From positions 114,817-178,816 of the forward strand of contig SJRY01000235.1 in NCBI GenBank assembly GCA_011319805.1: 64,000 nucleotides of DNA, in the 5' to 3' direction. Each line of letters starts with the position of its first letter. Position 1 is the first letter of the stretch. This DNA is from Macrocybe gigantea. Taxonomy: Eukaryota; Basidiomycota; Agaricomycetes; Agaricales; Callistosporiaceae. The position numbers and the translations under genes were made by a program. Positions 20,486 to 31,495 of this stretch are shown one piece after another. The notes under the pieces were generated by a model. It made no database searches, was not told where the DNA came from, and saw only the letters and a program-made list of their open reading frames with translations.

Positions 20486-23400
20486 CTAAATATTCTCCTT
20501 CTCCGAGGGAGGCGGCGTGGTTTTCGCTGTCGGCGACCGCGAAGAGCTTTCCAACGCTCTGCCGTGTGAAGGCGGAGAAGCAGACCGGCTGCCATCGACC
20601 TGCATGCGGTCATCCCTGTCACGGTCCGTCGGACCAGACGGAGAAGGAGCTGTTGAGGCCGGAGAGAGCGTGGCAATCGGCGGCAGCGCAATCGGTCCCG
20701 TATTAGTCGTATGAGAAGACAGACCTGCGCCAACAGGTCGAGGGTGAGGGGGCAAAACAACAGAAAGAGGCGGGCTTTGCGAATAGCGGTCATGCGTTTG
20801 GCGAGCTTCCGGAGAGTGAGATGTCGGTTGCGTTCTGAAAGGGATCGGAGAAGGCCTCGATGAGGGGAGGGGAGTACCGCGACCGCCAGTTGGCGAAGAC
20901 GCCCGACGTTTGCTACTGTCTACCCTTGTTCGCTTGCTGTCTTTAGAATCCTCGAGTGCGGGGCTAAGAGGTCGCTTGAGAGAAGCAGATGGCACAGCGG
21001 GAGACAAGTGGCTCCGGGTCGACGACACCGAGTTGCGGTGAGTGGGGCCTGGTCGAGGAGATGGGTCGCTGTGACGACTGCCTGTAGAGATGGTCGGAGA
21101 GTGCGACGGCTCACCCGCGTTTGTCGGTACACCAGGGGGACGATAGTTTGACAGGCTCATCAGCGCGTCTGTGACACCTTCATCGTAGTCTTCATCGACA
21201 ACACGCGACGGAGGGCGAGGCGTGGCACTTGTCGGAGACGGTTGAACGGATCTCGATGATCCGGATCCGTTTGAGCTATTTTCGGGGGAACCGGGCCCCT
21301 TCGAATAGCCTACCGACTTGTAGGTTCCAGAAATAGCGGATGAGCCAGGCCTCTCCGTTCCAAATGACTTGGGGGTTTCTGAGCCTGTCTGCTCATCCTT
21401 CGCACGTTTAGCTGGAGCACGTTTCTTCCGTCCCCCTTTCGGTGGAGCGTCTTGAGGAAGAGGCACGGGTTCGGATTCTTTTTCCTTCAAGCGACGACGT
21501 CGCTCCTTCGGCTCCCCAAGTCCAGGACGAGGGCTTTCTGAACCTCGTGTATTACTTCCTACGATCATGTGAGGCGGAGGGTTTCGGTTTTGACTTCGAG
21601 GTCCTTCAGGAGATCCAACATGGTTGCGAGCATCCAATTTGTGTTCGCTCTCGTTTATTTCTCGTGCATCATAACGCGGATCATAGCGCTTTGGTATGTG
21701 CTCGTGATGAACCGGCGGCGGCGGAGAGGAAGGACGAGGATGACTGGAGGCCACGGAAGGGTGAACGAGAGGGGGCTTCGCTTCCCAGTATCGCGCAGGA
21801 TGCTGTCGAGGGGAGGGGGCCGGCGGAGAATGCTGACGATGAGCCGAAACTGGTCCAGGAGAGCGTGGCGGATAGAAAGCACCCTGTGAAGGGAGGGTTG
21901 GATACTCTGGCCCATGCCTGGGTCTTCGTTCAGGCTCCTTTTCCCATTCCCGATGTTCTCCTGGTAGAGATCGACGGTCCCAGCCGGTTTCCATGTCTAC
22001 AGGTCGACCTGATTCGTGCCGAAGAGGATACGTGCGAGGGGATCGCTGGGAAGGGACCGCACTTGGCTGCGCAGGTCCGACGGGCTGTCGGGAATTGGGA
22101 TAGCTGTTTTGATATGGCACAGGACCTGGCGAACGCACTCGGCCAGCCGGAGTAGGATGAGGAGAGGGGGAGCGCGAAATTGGGCGGGGTCGGCTGAAAT
22201 ATGATTCCTGATGATGCGCAGGAGGCTCATTTCTGAGCTCTTCAATGCGGGCCTGCTGTTGTGGAACTGGGTGCTGCAACAAAAGACTCTGATGTCCCAA
22301 TGGTCCTCGTCCGCTCGGCTCGCGTTGTGGGTAGTCACGGACGTGGTTCCTGTCAACATCCATAGACGCCAATGGTGCATGCGACGGTACATGTCGGCTC
22401 TCGTCTAAAACAACAGGAGGTGGCTGTCCACCTCTAAAGGGCGTTGGTGTTGCCCTACCATTGCCAACTTGCGACGGAGGCGGCAAGGAGATCTCGTTCG
22501 TGGGACCACGTGAGTCAGCCCTAAAGACCGGCCGATGACCGGAGGTCTGCAGCAACAAAGGTGGTCCACTGAGGTTGTGAGGCGGTACAACAGCGCTAGC
22601 ATATGCTGTCGGGTGGACATCTTGAGGGCCAGGCGCTGCGGGCAATTGGCTACCTGTCGCTTGCGCATTCTTCAGGAGCTGAAGGCGCTGGGTGATGGCA
22701 GTGTTATGCGGGTCTAGTTCGCTGGCGCGGGCATACGCATCGATGGCATCTGAAATCTGGTTGTTGCAGCTCTCATATAGGCTGCCAAGGTCAAACCAAA
22801 CTTCAGAAATGTAGGGGTTGATTCGGATCGCACGAGAGTAGGCATCAAGGGCATCGCGAAACTGGTTGATTTGGAAATACAGGACGCCGATGGAACACCA
22901 GAAAGTCGGATTGCGCCCATCGCGGTAAACCGCCTGTTGATAGGCCTCGTAAGCCTTGTTGTACTTTTGACCTGCCATGTACGCGCGACCGAGCAGGTAC
23001 CAACTCTGCGCGTCAGAGGGGTCTGCATTGCAACGATGAGAGTTGTGAAAAGAAAGGGCGCATCAAGCACTTACCGGCCTCCAGGCTCTTGGTGAGATAC
23101 AAGATAGCCAGTTCCTGGTTCTGGAACGACGAACCTTCTTGGTGGTACAACCAACCAAGCTGCTGCAAGACTTTGGCATGCACCGGGTTCTCACTTACGA
23201 CGCGCTCATAGGCATCCTTTGCGCGAGCGTGCTGAACGAAGCAAGGTGAGGGAGTAAGAAAACGAGGTGAGAGCTAAGACGACTTGCATCTTTCATTTGT
23301 TCATAAACATGGCCAATTTGGAACCATATATCTGCATGGGCCAGGGGACTGGGTGGGTTGCGGAGAATGCGATCGAAGCATTGCAAGGAATCATCGTATT

Positions 23401-24451
23401 TCGCCTGTTGCTTGTAGATGATGCCGAGACGAAAGAGGATCTCGTTTGCTTTGTCAAAGTCTAAGTCTTGGTCATTAGTGAACATAGCCGCCAATGGAAT
23501 GGCATCGTGTAATTTACCGTGGTCCATGCGGAGAACCGAGGAAAAGGCTTCCTCGGCGTGGTCGAGAGAACCGTAACGGTCATATAGTATGCCAATGCCA
23601 TACCAGAGTTTCGGGTCTTCCTGTAGGGGCGTGGTGAATGATAAGATGAGATGGAAGGGTAAAAGCCAAAGGCACCTTGGGATTAGGCAGAAGGTAAAGA
23701 GCTTGCTGATATGCGGAGTAAGCCTTTTGAAGATCATCCTGCATGAGATAGCAGTGTCCGAGGGCACTCCAAACTTCACCGTTGTCTTCTTGGAGAGACA
23801 GAACTCGTTGGAAGTAATCAACTGCCTAATTCGACGTCATGGGTGTCAGATCGAGATAAGGATAAAAAAGGAAAGAGGGGAAAAGACTTGGCGCTCCGAA
23901 ATTATCCGCGGGCCATGCGAAAGGGATGACCTACTTTTGGATAATTTTCCTTGATCCGGGCGATGCCAGCGACTTGAGTGAGACCCGATAGGGACATCGG
24001 GTTGTGCCGCAGCGCGTTCTCGTAAGCGGCCATAGCATGGTCCAAATCGTCCATTTGCTCGGCAACGCGGCCTGGGAAATGTGGCAGCACAGCTTTTTAG
24101 CTGTCCATCTTTAGCGCGGTAGGTAATAAAGTATTCCTTACCGATTAAAAGCCAGGTCTGCTCGTTTGCAACGTTAAGTTTGTGAATAATTGAAGGAGTG
24201 GTCGGAACTCCATTTGGAACGGTTGCTGTTGCAGGGGCAGATGAGACAAGTGCATTCTGGTGACCAGATCCAGTTGATAATCCACCTGGTGTTGTTGGCA
24301 TGGCTGACCCGCCGTTGAGATGATTCTGGTGCGGTGGTGGATGGGGAGGGCGGGACATCATGTCATGCGGATGGGGGTGGACGACAACGGGGGAGGGGTC
24401 ATGAGGACGAGTGTCTCGGTCAGGCTGGCGAGAGATGTGTCGGAGCGACAT
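20486..24451 (-). CDS. CYC8: Cyc8/Ssn6-type TPR corepressor
   Basis: Cyc8 (Ssn6) with Tup1 is a general transcriptional corepressor recruited by DNA-binding factors. The start ATG is at 24451. A His/Pro-rich N-terminus is followed by about ten TPR repeats across several short introns: NEQTWLLIG, DDLDHAMAAYENALRHNPMS, DPKLWYGIGILYDRYGSLDH, ADIWFQIGHVYEQMKD, SWYLLGRAYMAGQKYNKAYE, FWCSIGVLYFQINQFRDALD and EVWFDLGSLYESCNNQISDA. The C-terminal 650 or so residues form a long Pro/Ser/Arg-rich disordered tail ending ..TPPPSEKENI. This architecture, TPR block first and disordered tail after, is specific for Cyc8. It is one of the longest single exons in the window (20486-22978). Confidence 0.94.
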
Positions 24452-27400
24452 GGACGCCGGAGAAGGGGAGACGTCGAAGGAGAGGTAGAGGAGGAAGAGT
24501 AGTGGTGGGAGGGGGCGAAAAGAATCAACAAAGTAAGCGGCGTGCTGATATATATAATAGAGCGGGAAAAGAGATCAGGGCCTCGCACGATCATGGCGAT
24601 CAAGCTGGAAAAAAAATAAAGAGATGCATCTGAGCGGTGCAGGGAAGTTTAAGATGTCATATTTCAATGTCACTTTGTATCGAAACAGCCGCGTGCCTTT
24701 GTTTTTGCCGATTTCAGTTTGTTTCCGTTCTGTCAAATCGAGATCCACTTGGTCGCGAGGATTCCAACTACCGCCGTCACCATCATCCCTTACGACCACT
24801 ACGGATCCTAATCGGAAGAACTCGTCCTTCTCGTGCGGCAATAGCGAGTCCACCGCTCCTCCCTCCCTCCACGCCCCCAAGCGCAGATTGCCGCCCGGTG
24901 GCATGTTGCGTACAACATCCATCCATAATTCAAATCATCTTGCCCTTCCCGATGACTCAATCTCGGATATTGATGATAAACTGTATTAATCCTTCCATTC
25001 CTTCGGTTCTGGGGAAGAAGCCACATCTGATCTAGAACATCATCTGCTTACGTGATTGTCCATCTGCTCTCTTGCTCAGGAACATCACTTGGAATACCAA
25101 CTCGCCCGTTACAGGCCCAATCTTCTTATCATCATGATATTTTAGAATTCCGCGCGGTCGGCCAGCGCCGACATCTCCTCCATCGATCACCGATATGCAA
25201 CTTGAGGCTCCTGCATTATGCTGCATTGCAGTGCCATCGCAGTGCCTAACCTGAACCGGTTGACTCGGCGCTGGTCGGATATCACTTTATGCTTTTGCTC
25301 ACACTTTCAACCGTTCTTCTTCCGACAGCCTTTTGCCTTGCAGCAGGGTCCACGCACCACAACAATCAAATTCTGCCATGCTTTTTTACTTTATGCCCAC
25401 TTCACTTCTCAATGGTTCGCAATCCATCGCTCAGGGTAGACGCTTGTTGCTCGGCTCACAGCATGTGCACAAGTTGCACGTCCAACGTGATCCAACGGAG
25501 ACCTTCGGAGACACCATCGCCTATACATGATGGCATTTATTTAGTTCTTCCACTCCACCGCAACTCGTTAAAACGTCAGCAGCATTCCATGAATGATGTA
25601 GTACCTGATCTTCATATTGTGTCTTCCCTGATCAAATTCATTGCTGCGGTGAACCGCCTGGTCATGCATCTTATCCGCAATCACAACCGCGTAACTCTCT
25701 TGCAGCAGTTCCGACGCTGCTAAGTTAGCACCCAAGTTACCAGCACCCTTGTTTCACGTCCCATGCCCGAAGAGGACGAGTGCTCGGATTTAGTCTTCTT
25801 CGCTGTCACCATCCGCTATATCGGTCACACACCTCCGAGCGGCTGGCGCCATGCAGTTCGGTCCGACGCTGCTTCTCAAGACTCGTTAGGCCAAGCGGAA
25901 ATCCGCACGCGAACCCTTGCGACCAGCCGTTTCTAAAAGGGGTTCGTGAGCTTATTCCACTCATGTTCGGAGGTAATACCAATTAAAGACAAAAAGTTGC
26001 TTCTAGATGCCACGACTGCAACCCCAAATTTCCCCATTCGCTTCGCGTGACAAGGCTGTCGTTCGATGTATCCAGCACTCACTGCCACCTGCCCTGTACA
26101 CGCCATGACTGCCCGAAATGGCCAGAGGAAGCTTCAGGAGCTCAAAGGGGTTAAGGAGGCGTTCCATCTCGATTCAGGGTCCTCTGAACTCTTGATGGAC
26201 CGATCAAACTGCCGATTACGGTTTCCACCTGTTTACCGGCCTATTCTTTGAACCTGGAGAGCCACCTTGGCACAACCTGGGGAACAGCCCCAAATACACT
26301 GATCCCAAAAATTCAATTTTACTAACCGCAATTGGTATCCTTTGGGTCATTGCAGCAAGTAAAAAGCCATGCGCGGTGCGACAACAACACCTGTACGACA
26401 GTACAGCTTCTGTGACTAGCAATCGCTATTTCCCAAATTTGCAAAATTCAATGACTGTCAACCGTCATGCTAATAGAAGACAAGGTAAGCTTGAAGCTGT
26501 ATCAGAAGTCCGAGAATCGCCAGCATTCAACACGGCCACGCGAGCAGTTCCAACTCCGAAATCTCCGCTTAAAATGCTCTTCTTGCTCATGCTGACACAT
26601 GTAGGTTCTTGTGTTGACTGATAACGTGGCTTATCCATGACCAGTGAGTGCGACCCCTACTTACCTTAGCTCACCTTTCCCAATGATTCTCCCCTCCTCT
26701 CTGGACCATCCGATGGCGCTTTGCAGGAGGGAATCAAAGGGAGCAAGACCGTCTCAAAGCCCAGAAGAAAGTGGCACAGCAAAAGAAGCCAAAGGAAAGT
26801 GCCACTTCCCTAGCAAGACGGAAGGAAGCGTAAGCAGCGTATTAATTACATCTTGAGGCACTGCCTGGCCTGATTCCTTCACTCAATAGAGATGCTGAAA
26901 TTCTAAGGGCAAAACAAAAGGTACTCGCTTCTTACGGCGTAAACTTGGACTAAAATGGATTTTGAACCGCCCAATCTTTCGATGTTTCGTACAGAAAAAG
27001 GAAGAAGAAAAGGCGACAGGGCAGTCTGCAAGTGCGGCTGTGGCAGGTGCCAAAAAATGACAAAGATTTCAGGAGCCTTCTTCATCAGACTCTTTACCAT
27101 GGGAAGTACGGCTGTAACATTAGGAGTTTGAGTCGTTCGTGAGCCTAATTCATCACTTTGGTGAACGATTCATGTGCGGAAACTAGATGGAGTCCTATCA
27201 GCTTATTTTCAGAGTTAGAAGGTGTAATGTGCGTCTCAAAAAGAAAAGCAATAAGAATCAATTATGTATCGAGATGCCTTTACGCTGTGAGCTAATTCCA
27301 CAGGTGAGAAATTCCTACCGAAAGAGACGCGTTGCCGTCACCTCATTCTCATCCATGTACTAATGGAGTGTCAAGAGCTGTTATGATCCCAGGACAAGAA

Positions 27401-27966
27401 TAGAACTGCATCCGCTTCTAGCCACAAAGAATGGTCTGACCGGAGTGCTCGATCAATTGATGCCGACATGAGCATCGTGATAATTCTGAGGCTACGAAAT
27501 GTCTCAGGAAATCAACATGATTGAAGCCAATCACTCGGATCCTGCTTTCCAACTACATTCAAAAAGCTGGGAAACAAACTTCACCGCTAGCGGAAGAACA
27601 CAAAGCGAAGGATACGATGAATAAATGAGATATATTGACATGTCGGAGCCACCCGCTATCACGCTCCCCGGCGAAGCCATTGTTCCAACATAAAGATCGA
27701 GCACCCCTCGCTAGGTCTGACACAAGGAGACATATAACGGCACCTTGCTTATACCTGACGTTGCCGGTCGACAAGTTGAACAGACCACCGTCGCCGTGAT
27801 GGGCTTACTCGCAGTAACAAGACAGACACCGAATCTCGAACGTCATCCACGTGTGGTATCCTGATGGTTACAGTGCGAGGATCCAAAATCCCAGATGAAT
27901 TAAATATTCTAGTCTTGATCGTAAATAGATCGCGGTCGCTGGAATGAAAACTAAATTTCCGTCGGG
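24452..27966. other. 3.5-kb stretch with no supported gene
   Basis: This is the largest gene-free interval in the window, between the Cyc8 start and the Brl1 stop. Frames are short, rarely start with ATG, and show no family I recognise. There is no terminal repeat, tRNA-like box pair or long tandem repeat that I can see. It can hold an extended Cyc8 promoter and 5' UTR, a decayed element or a non-coding RNA; the sequence alone does not decide. Confidence 0.4.
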
Positions 27967-29386
27967 CTACTTTATCTTAACAGACCCCGCCTCCAGACGA
28001 CGCCTTCTCGTGGGGATTTCAGAATCCTCATCAGGGAGGTTCACACCAGCTCGGGTCCAACCAGGTGCAGATGTTGAAGTGAGGTAAGTCCCGGCTGGAT
28101 TTGGAGGACATGCAGGAGCGGTGGGAAAGAGGTGAGATGGTGCTGGCGCTGCGGGGTTAGGGTGGATTCTCGTGCGGTAGAGGGAAAGCAGCGAATTGAT
28201 GAAAACTGTCAAAAATGACAACGAAGTCAACGCAAAAAACTGGGATACCAGTTTCCATGCAGTCAGTAAAGATCACTGCTATACTTTATAGAGCTCACCA
28301 GGGCTTTCCAACTAATTGGTTCAATGAACCCGTTCACTATCTCTGCGATCAGCTCGGCGCTGACTCGTGCACGTCCAATGATGGATGGATCCCTGTTCAT
28401 GCATGTTTCCCAAATGCCACACTGTTGCACCATTGCAGGAATAGGGTTAGAAGCACAAAGGTTTGTCTTGTACTGCAATGCACATAGGGCGATTTCCTGC
28501 ACGATATCTGCGATGCAAGGCAAAGCATCAACCATTGAAGAGGCTTGACGGAATTATGATATGTCTCACCCATAGAATACTCGGATATGCGGTGTTCCAC
28601 ATCTCGTTGCACAGTAAGAATGAACTGTATGACGAGGTAAAGGAAGAGAACAACCAGAGAAAAGTTGAACAAAAATTGGACATAGCTGCCTGCGAATTAG
28701 TGCTCTTGTTCTAAAGCCAGAAAGAACACCAACCCGAGTAAAACATATGGAAGTCAGAAGGCGACGAGGGCGCCGCGGGCATATTAAGGGTATAATGATT
28801 CGATGTCGTGACTGGTGCCATAAGTCTGTTTCTTGGACTTTCGTCTTCACTGGAATCATCTTCGCCGTCCTGTTCATCTTGTTTTTGCTCGCGAACCATT
28901 TTCGAGTCACGAGATTTTTGTCGCGCCCTGAACACCCTTCTGAGAGCACCCGATGCTATGATGCGACTCGTTGACGCATCCCGCTTCTCGTCCATCTTCT
29001 CTGGGCTAACTTCCAACATGTCAACATCCTTCGGCTCTTCGAATTTGGGAAATGCCTTTTCTGCCGAAAAGTGAGGTGGAGGGGTCCATGGTTGGTACGG
29101 GGGACTCTGCAAAGGAGTTTGATTAAATATGAAGGGCATATTTTGGTTGGCACCGAATCTTGGAGTGAAAGGAGACTCAAGCGAAGGCTGAGCATTAGTT
29201 TGTGCATCCTCGTGAGGACCTTCGTGGGTGAGGTTATTAACAAACGGCAGCTTCGTGTGGGGAACGTTCCTCACGTTTCTGAGGTGTGTTGTTATTGGAC
29301 ATCGCCCAGGCAGGCCTGGTGTCTGAACGGTTTGTCCACTGATAGTCCATCGGAGCTTCTGTTCCTCTTGCTGTGCCACGCCGCAT
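27967..29386 (-). CDS. Brl1/Brr6-type nuclear envelope protein
   Basis: Brl1 and Brr6 are paralogous nuclear envelope membrane proteins needed for nuclear pore insertion and lipid balance. The start is taken at 29384-29386 (MRRGTARGTEAPMDYQWTNR), joined by an intron near 29230-29282 to the Pro/Asn-rich region that ends in the conserved SNHYTLNMPAAPSSPSD. After another intron the first membrane segment reads VQFLFNFSLVVLFLYLVIQF. The lumenal Cys region follows (IVQEIALCALQYKTNLCASN, CGIWETCMNRDP, IGRARVSAELIAEIVNGFIE). After an intron near 28243-28300 comes the second membrane segment, SLSFLTVFINSLLSLYR. Four Cys in the lumenal part match the family's disulfide pattern. The stop is at 27967. 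It is divergent from ClpP with 131 bases between start codons. Confidence 0.9.
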
Positions 29387-29517
29387 GAATGTGAAGGTTG
29401 AGTTGAAAGTAAAAAAAGGCGAGTATATGGTCCACGCGTTGAACGTTGAACGACGTTGAAGCCGAGACTGGTCACGCGGATCGCGTTTGCGCCAATTCCA
29501 AACACAGATTCATAATC
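29387..29517. promoter_or_regulatory. 131-bp divergent promoter between Brl1 and ClpP
   Basis: The start codons of the two divergent genes lie 131 bases apart, so both promoters and 5' UTRs overlap here. An AACGTTGAA direct repeat occurs near 29437-29460. Confidence 0.5.
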
Positions 29518-30649
29518 ATGGCCACTTTCTTACACTCCATAGGTCCTCTCCGCACCGCCGTTGCAGCACTTCAAAGGCGTCATTTCCATCCGCTTGCAGG
29601 CCAATCTATTCAAGAACTCCGAGAAAAATGGACCGCTCCTCCAACTGCGAATCTCGTCCCCATCGTCATCGAACAAACTGTGAGTTCTGCGAATCTCTCT
29701 ATGGACTCGCGAACGAAACGTCTTGTAATCTAACAGGGAAGAGGGGAGCGTTCATATGACATATTCTCTCGCCTCTTGCGCGAACGTGTCATTATGCTCC
29801 ATGGTCCTGTATGTAGCCAGCTTTCGCTACGGAGCATCTCGTCTGAGGCTTATCCAACATCTCGCAGATTACCGACTCGGATGCTACCCTGATCGTTGCC
29901 CAGCTTCTCTTTCTGGAAGCCGAAGAGACATCCAAGCCGATACATCTGTATATCAACTCCCCAGGCGGAAGCGTCACCGCCGGCCTTGCAATTTATGATA
30001 CAGTACGGACACAAGTTGTTATGTCTCTGTTCTGCAAAGCTCAGGTGCACAGATGCAGGTACTACTATCGTCAAATCAGAGCGCTTCGTGCACTAACAGG
30101 TGCTCAGTACGTCTCTTCTCCGATACACACCTACAGTCTAGGTATGGCAGCTTCGATGGGCTCCCTGTTGCTCGCAGCAGGCGAAAAGGGTAAACGGCAC
30201 TGCCTTCCGAATGCTAGCATCATGATACATCGTAAGCGTTATTTTTACCCTGTCAAATACAGTTGGTGACGAAATAATCCTGCTAGAGCCGTCTGGGGGT
30301 GCCTCTGGACAAGCGTCCGACATAGCTATTCATGCTAAAGAAATTTTAAGAATAAGGCAGCTGTTGACGAATATATACCAGCGGCATTGTGCTCTCGAAG
30401 GTGAAAGTCAAGCTCAAGGTTTGGCTCGGTTCGGTACGTTTGTAATGTGATCAGCGTTTGTTCTGTTCCCTGACTTTTACTGTTGTTCCAGAACAAGCGC
30501 TGGAGCGAGACTATTATATGACTGGTACGTTGCTGTTGATTCATCTGCTGTTGCAATGCCATTTGATAATGGCCCATTTAGCACAAGAAGCCTTGGCGTT
30601 TGGCATTGTGGATGGCATCTTGGAAAGACGGCCGCAATCTGAAACTTGA
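29518..30649 (+). CDS. CLPP: Mitochondrial ATP-dependent protease subunit ClpP
   Basis: ClpP is the barrel-shaped serine protease of the mitochondrial matrix that works with Clp[21 protein letters not shown] looks like a mitochondrial presequence. The body reads [49 protein letters not shown] and [17 protein letters not shown], then MQYVSSP, then [14 protein letters not shown] (catalytic Ser), NASIMIHQPSGG (catalytic His) and [15 protein letters not shown] (catalytic Asp). All three catalytic residues are present, so the enzyme should be active. Six or more introns of about 50 bases interrupt it. The MQ of the conserved YDTMQY sits on its own 6-nt exon. The stop TGA is at 30647-30649. Confidence 0.95.
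30053..30058 (+). other. 6-nt microexon (Met-Gln) in ClpP
   Basis: The hexamer ATGCAG is preceded by ..GTGCACAG and followed by GTACTACT. The flanking introns are 30003-30052 (50 nt) and 30059-30107 (49 nt). Joining gives YDT-MQ-YVSSP, matching the nearly invariant YDTMQ of ClpP. Skipping it keeps the frame but deletes both residues. Confidence 0.85.
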
Positions 30650-31495
30650 TAAGCACTCATTGTTATGTAGGTTTCGCAAATTTATTTCACCTCCTTCCTC
30701 GGACTTCCAACGGAACTTGGACTGATTGGAATGGTGTGAGAAAGACACTATTCTGGTGAATCGAAGGGCTGCCCAATCATGGGAACCATTCTCAAATTAG
30801 AGTCCTTCCCGTGGCTCCCAAGCGGCGATTCGCATCTTGACAGCCCGGCATATCCATCACAGCGCTTGCACGACAACGTACAGCGGAATTTTATTTTGTC
30901 TTGTCAGGGGATGGATTCCGCGAGATCGCAAACATACCGTCATCCAGTCATAACACTTACTTCACACAAACTCTAACCTAGATGAGCGGTGACCTCGCCA
31001 CCGCCACATTGCGTTTCTTGGGTGCTGGCGTATGCATCACGACTTCTGATCGGTCATACGGTGATCTGCGCATATGCTTCTGTCATGATCTCGTCACATG
31101 CGTTCTGCAAGGATGCTCGGTGGACACAGAAGCCGTTACATGCTATACATGCCGAGCCAAAGCGATTAGCTTGCTTAATGCTTAGTTCATTCCCGATGGC
31201 ATCTGACATGCCCCTTCGCATGATATGTTTTATTTTTTTTTTTGGCAAGGGGGCACGCTGTATCATCGTCCACGCTTGTTACAGCTGGCGGTCCCTCATG
31301 GTAAACACTTCCCGACTGGTTACATATCACAGCGGTCGACGATCTGAATCCAGCAGGCACAAACCCATGCACTCCTTCAGGTGAATGTGGAGTGAGGATG
31401 AGAATCATCTTCATAAATGATCTGAAAGCAAGATACACAGGATACGTGTTCCAAAATGAATTTCGCGGTCCATCACCCAAAATCTGAATTTATCA
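30650..31495. other. Convergent intergenic region between ClpP and ADAM, no gene seen
   Basis: Both flanking genes end here. A T-rich run lies at about 31229-31242. The frames on either strand are short and have no recognisable family. Confidence 0.4.

Noticed and set aside
21442..22155. 237-codon plus-strand ORF opposite Cyc8
   Set aside because: It is the antisense shadow of the long low-complexity Cyc8 exon.
24624..24989. 121-codon plus-strand ORF divergent from Cyc8
   Set aside because: Low-complexity Ser/Pro/Thr content with no recognisable motif; likely 5' flank of Cyc8.
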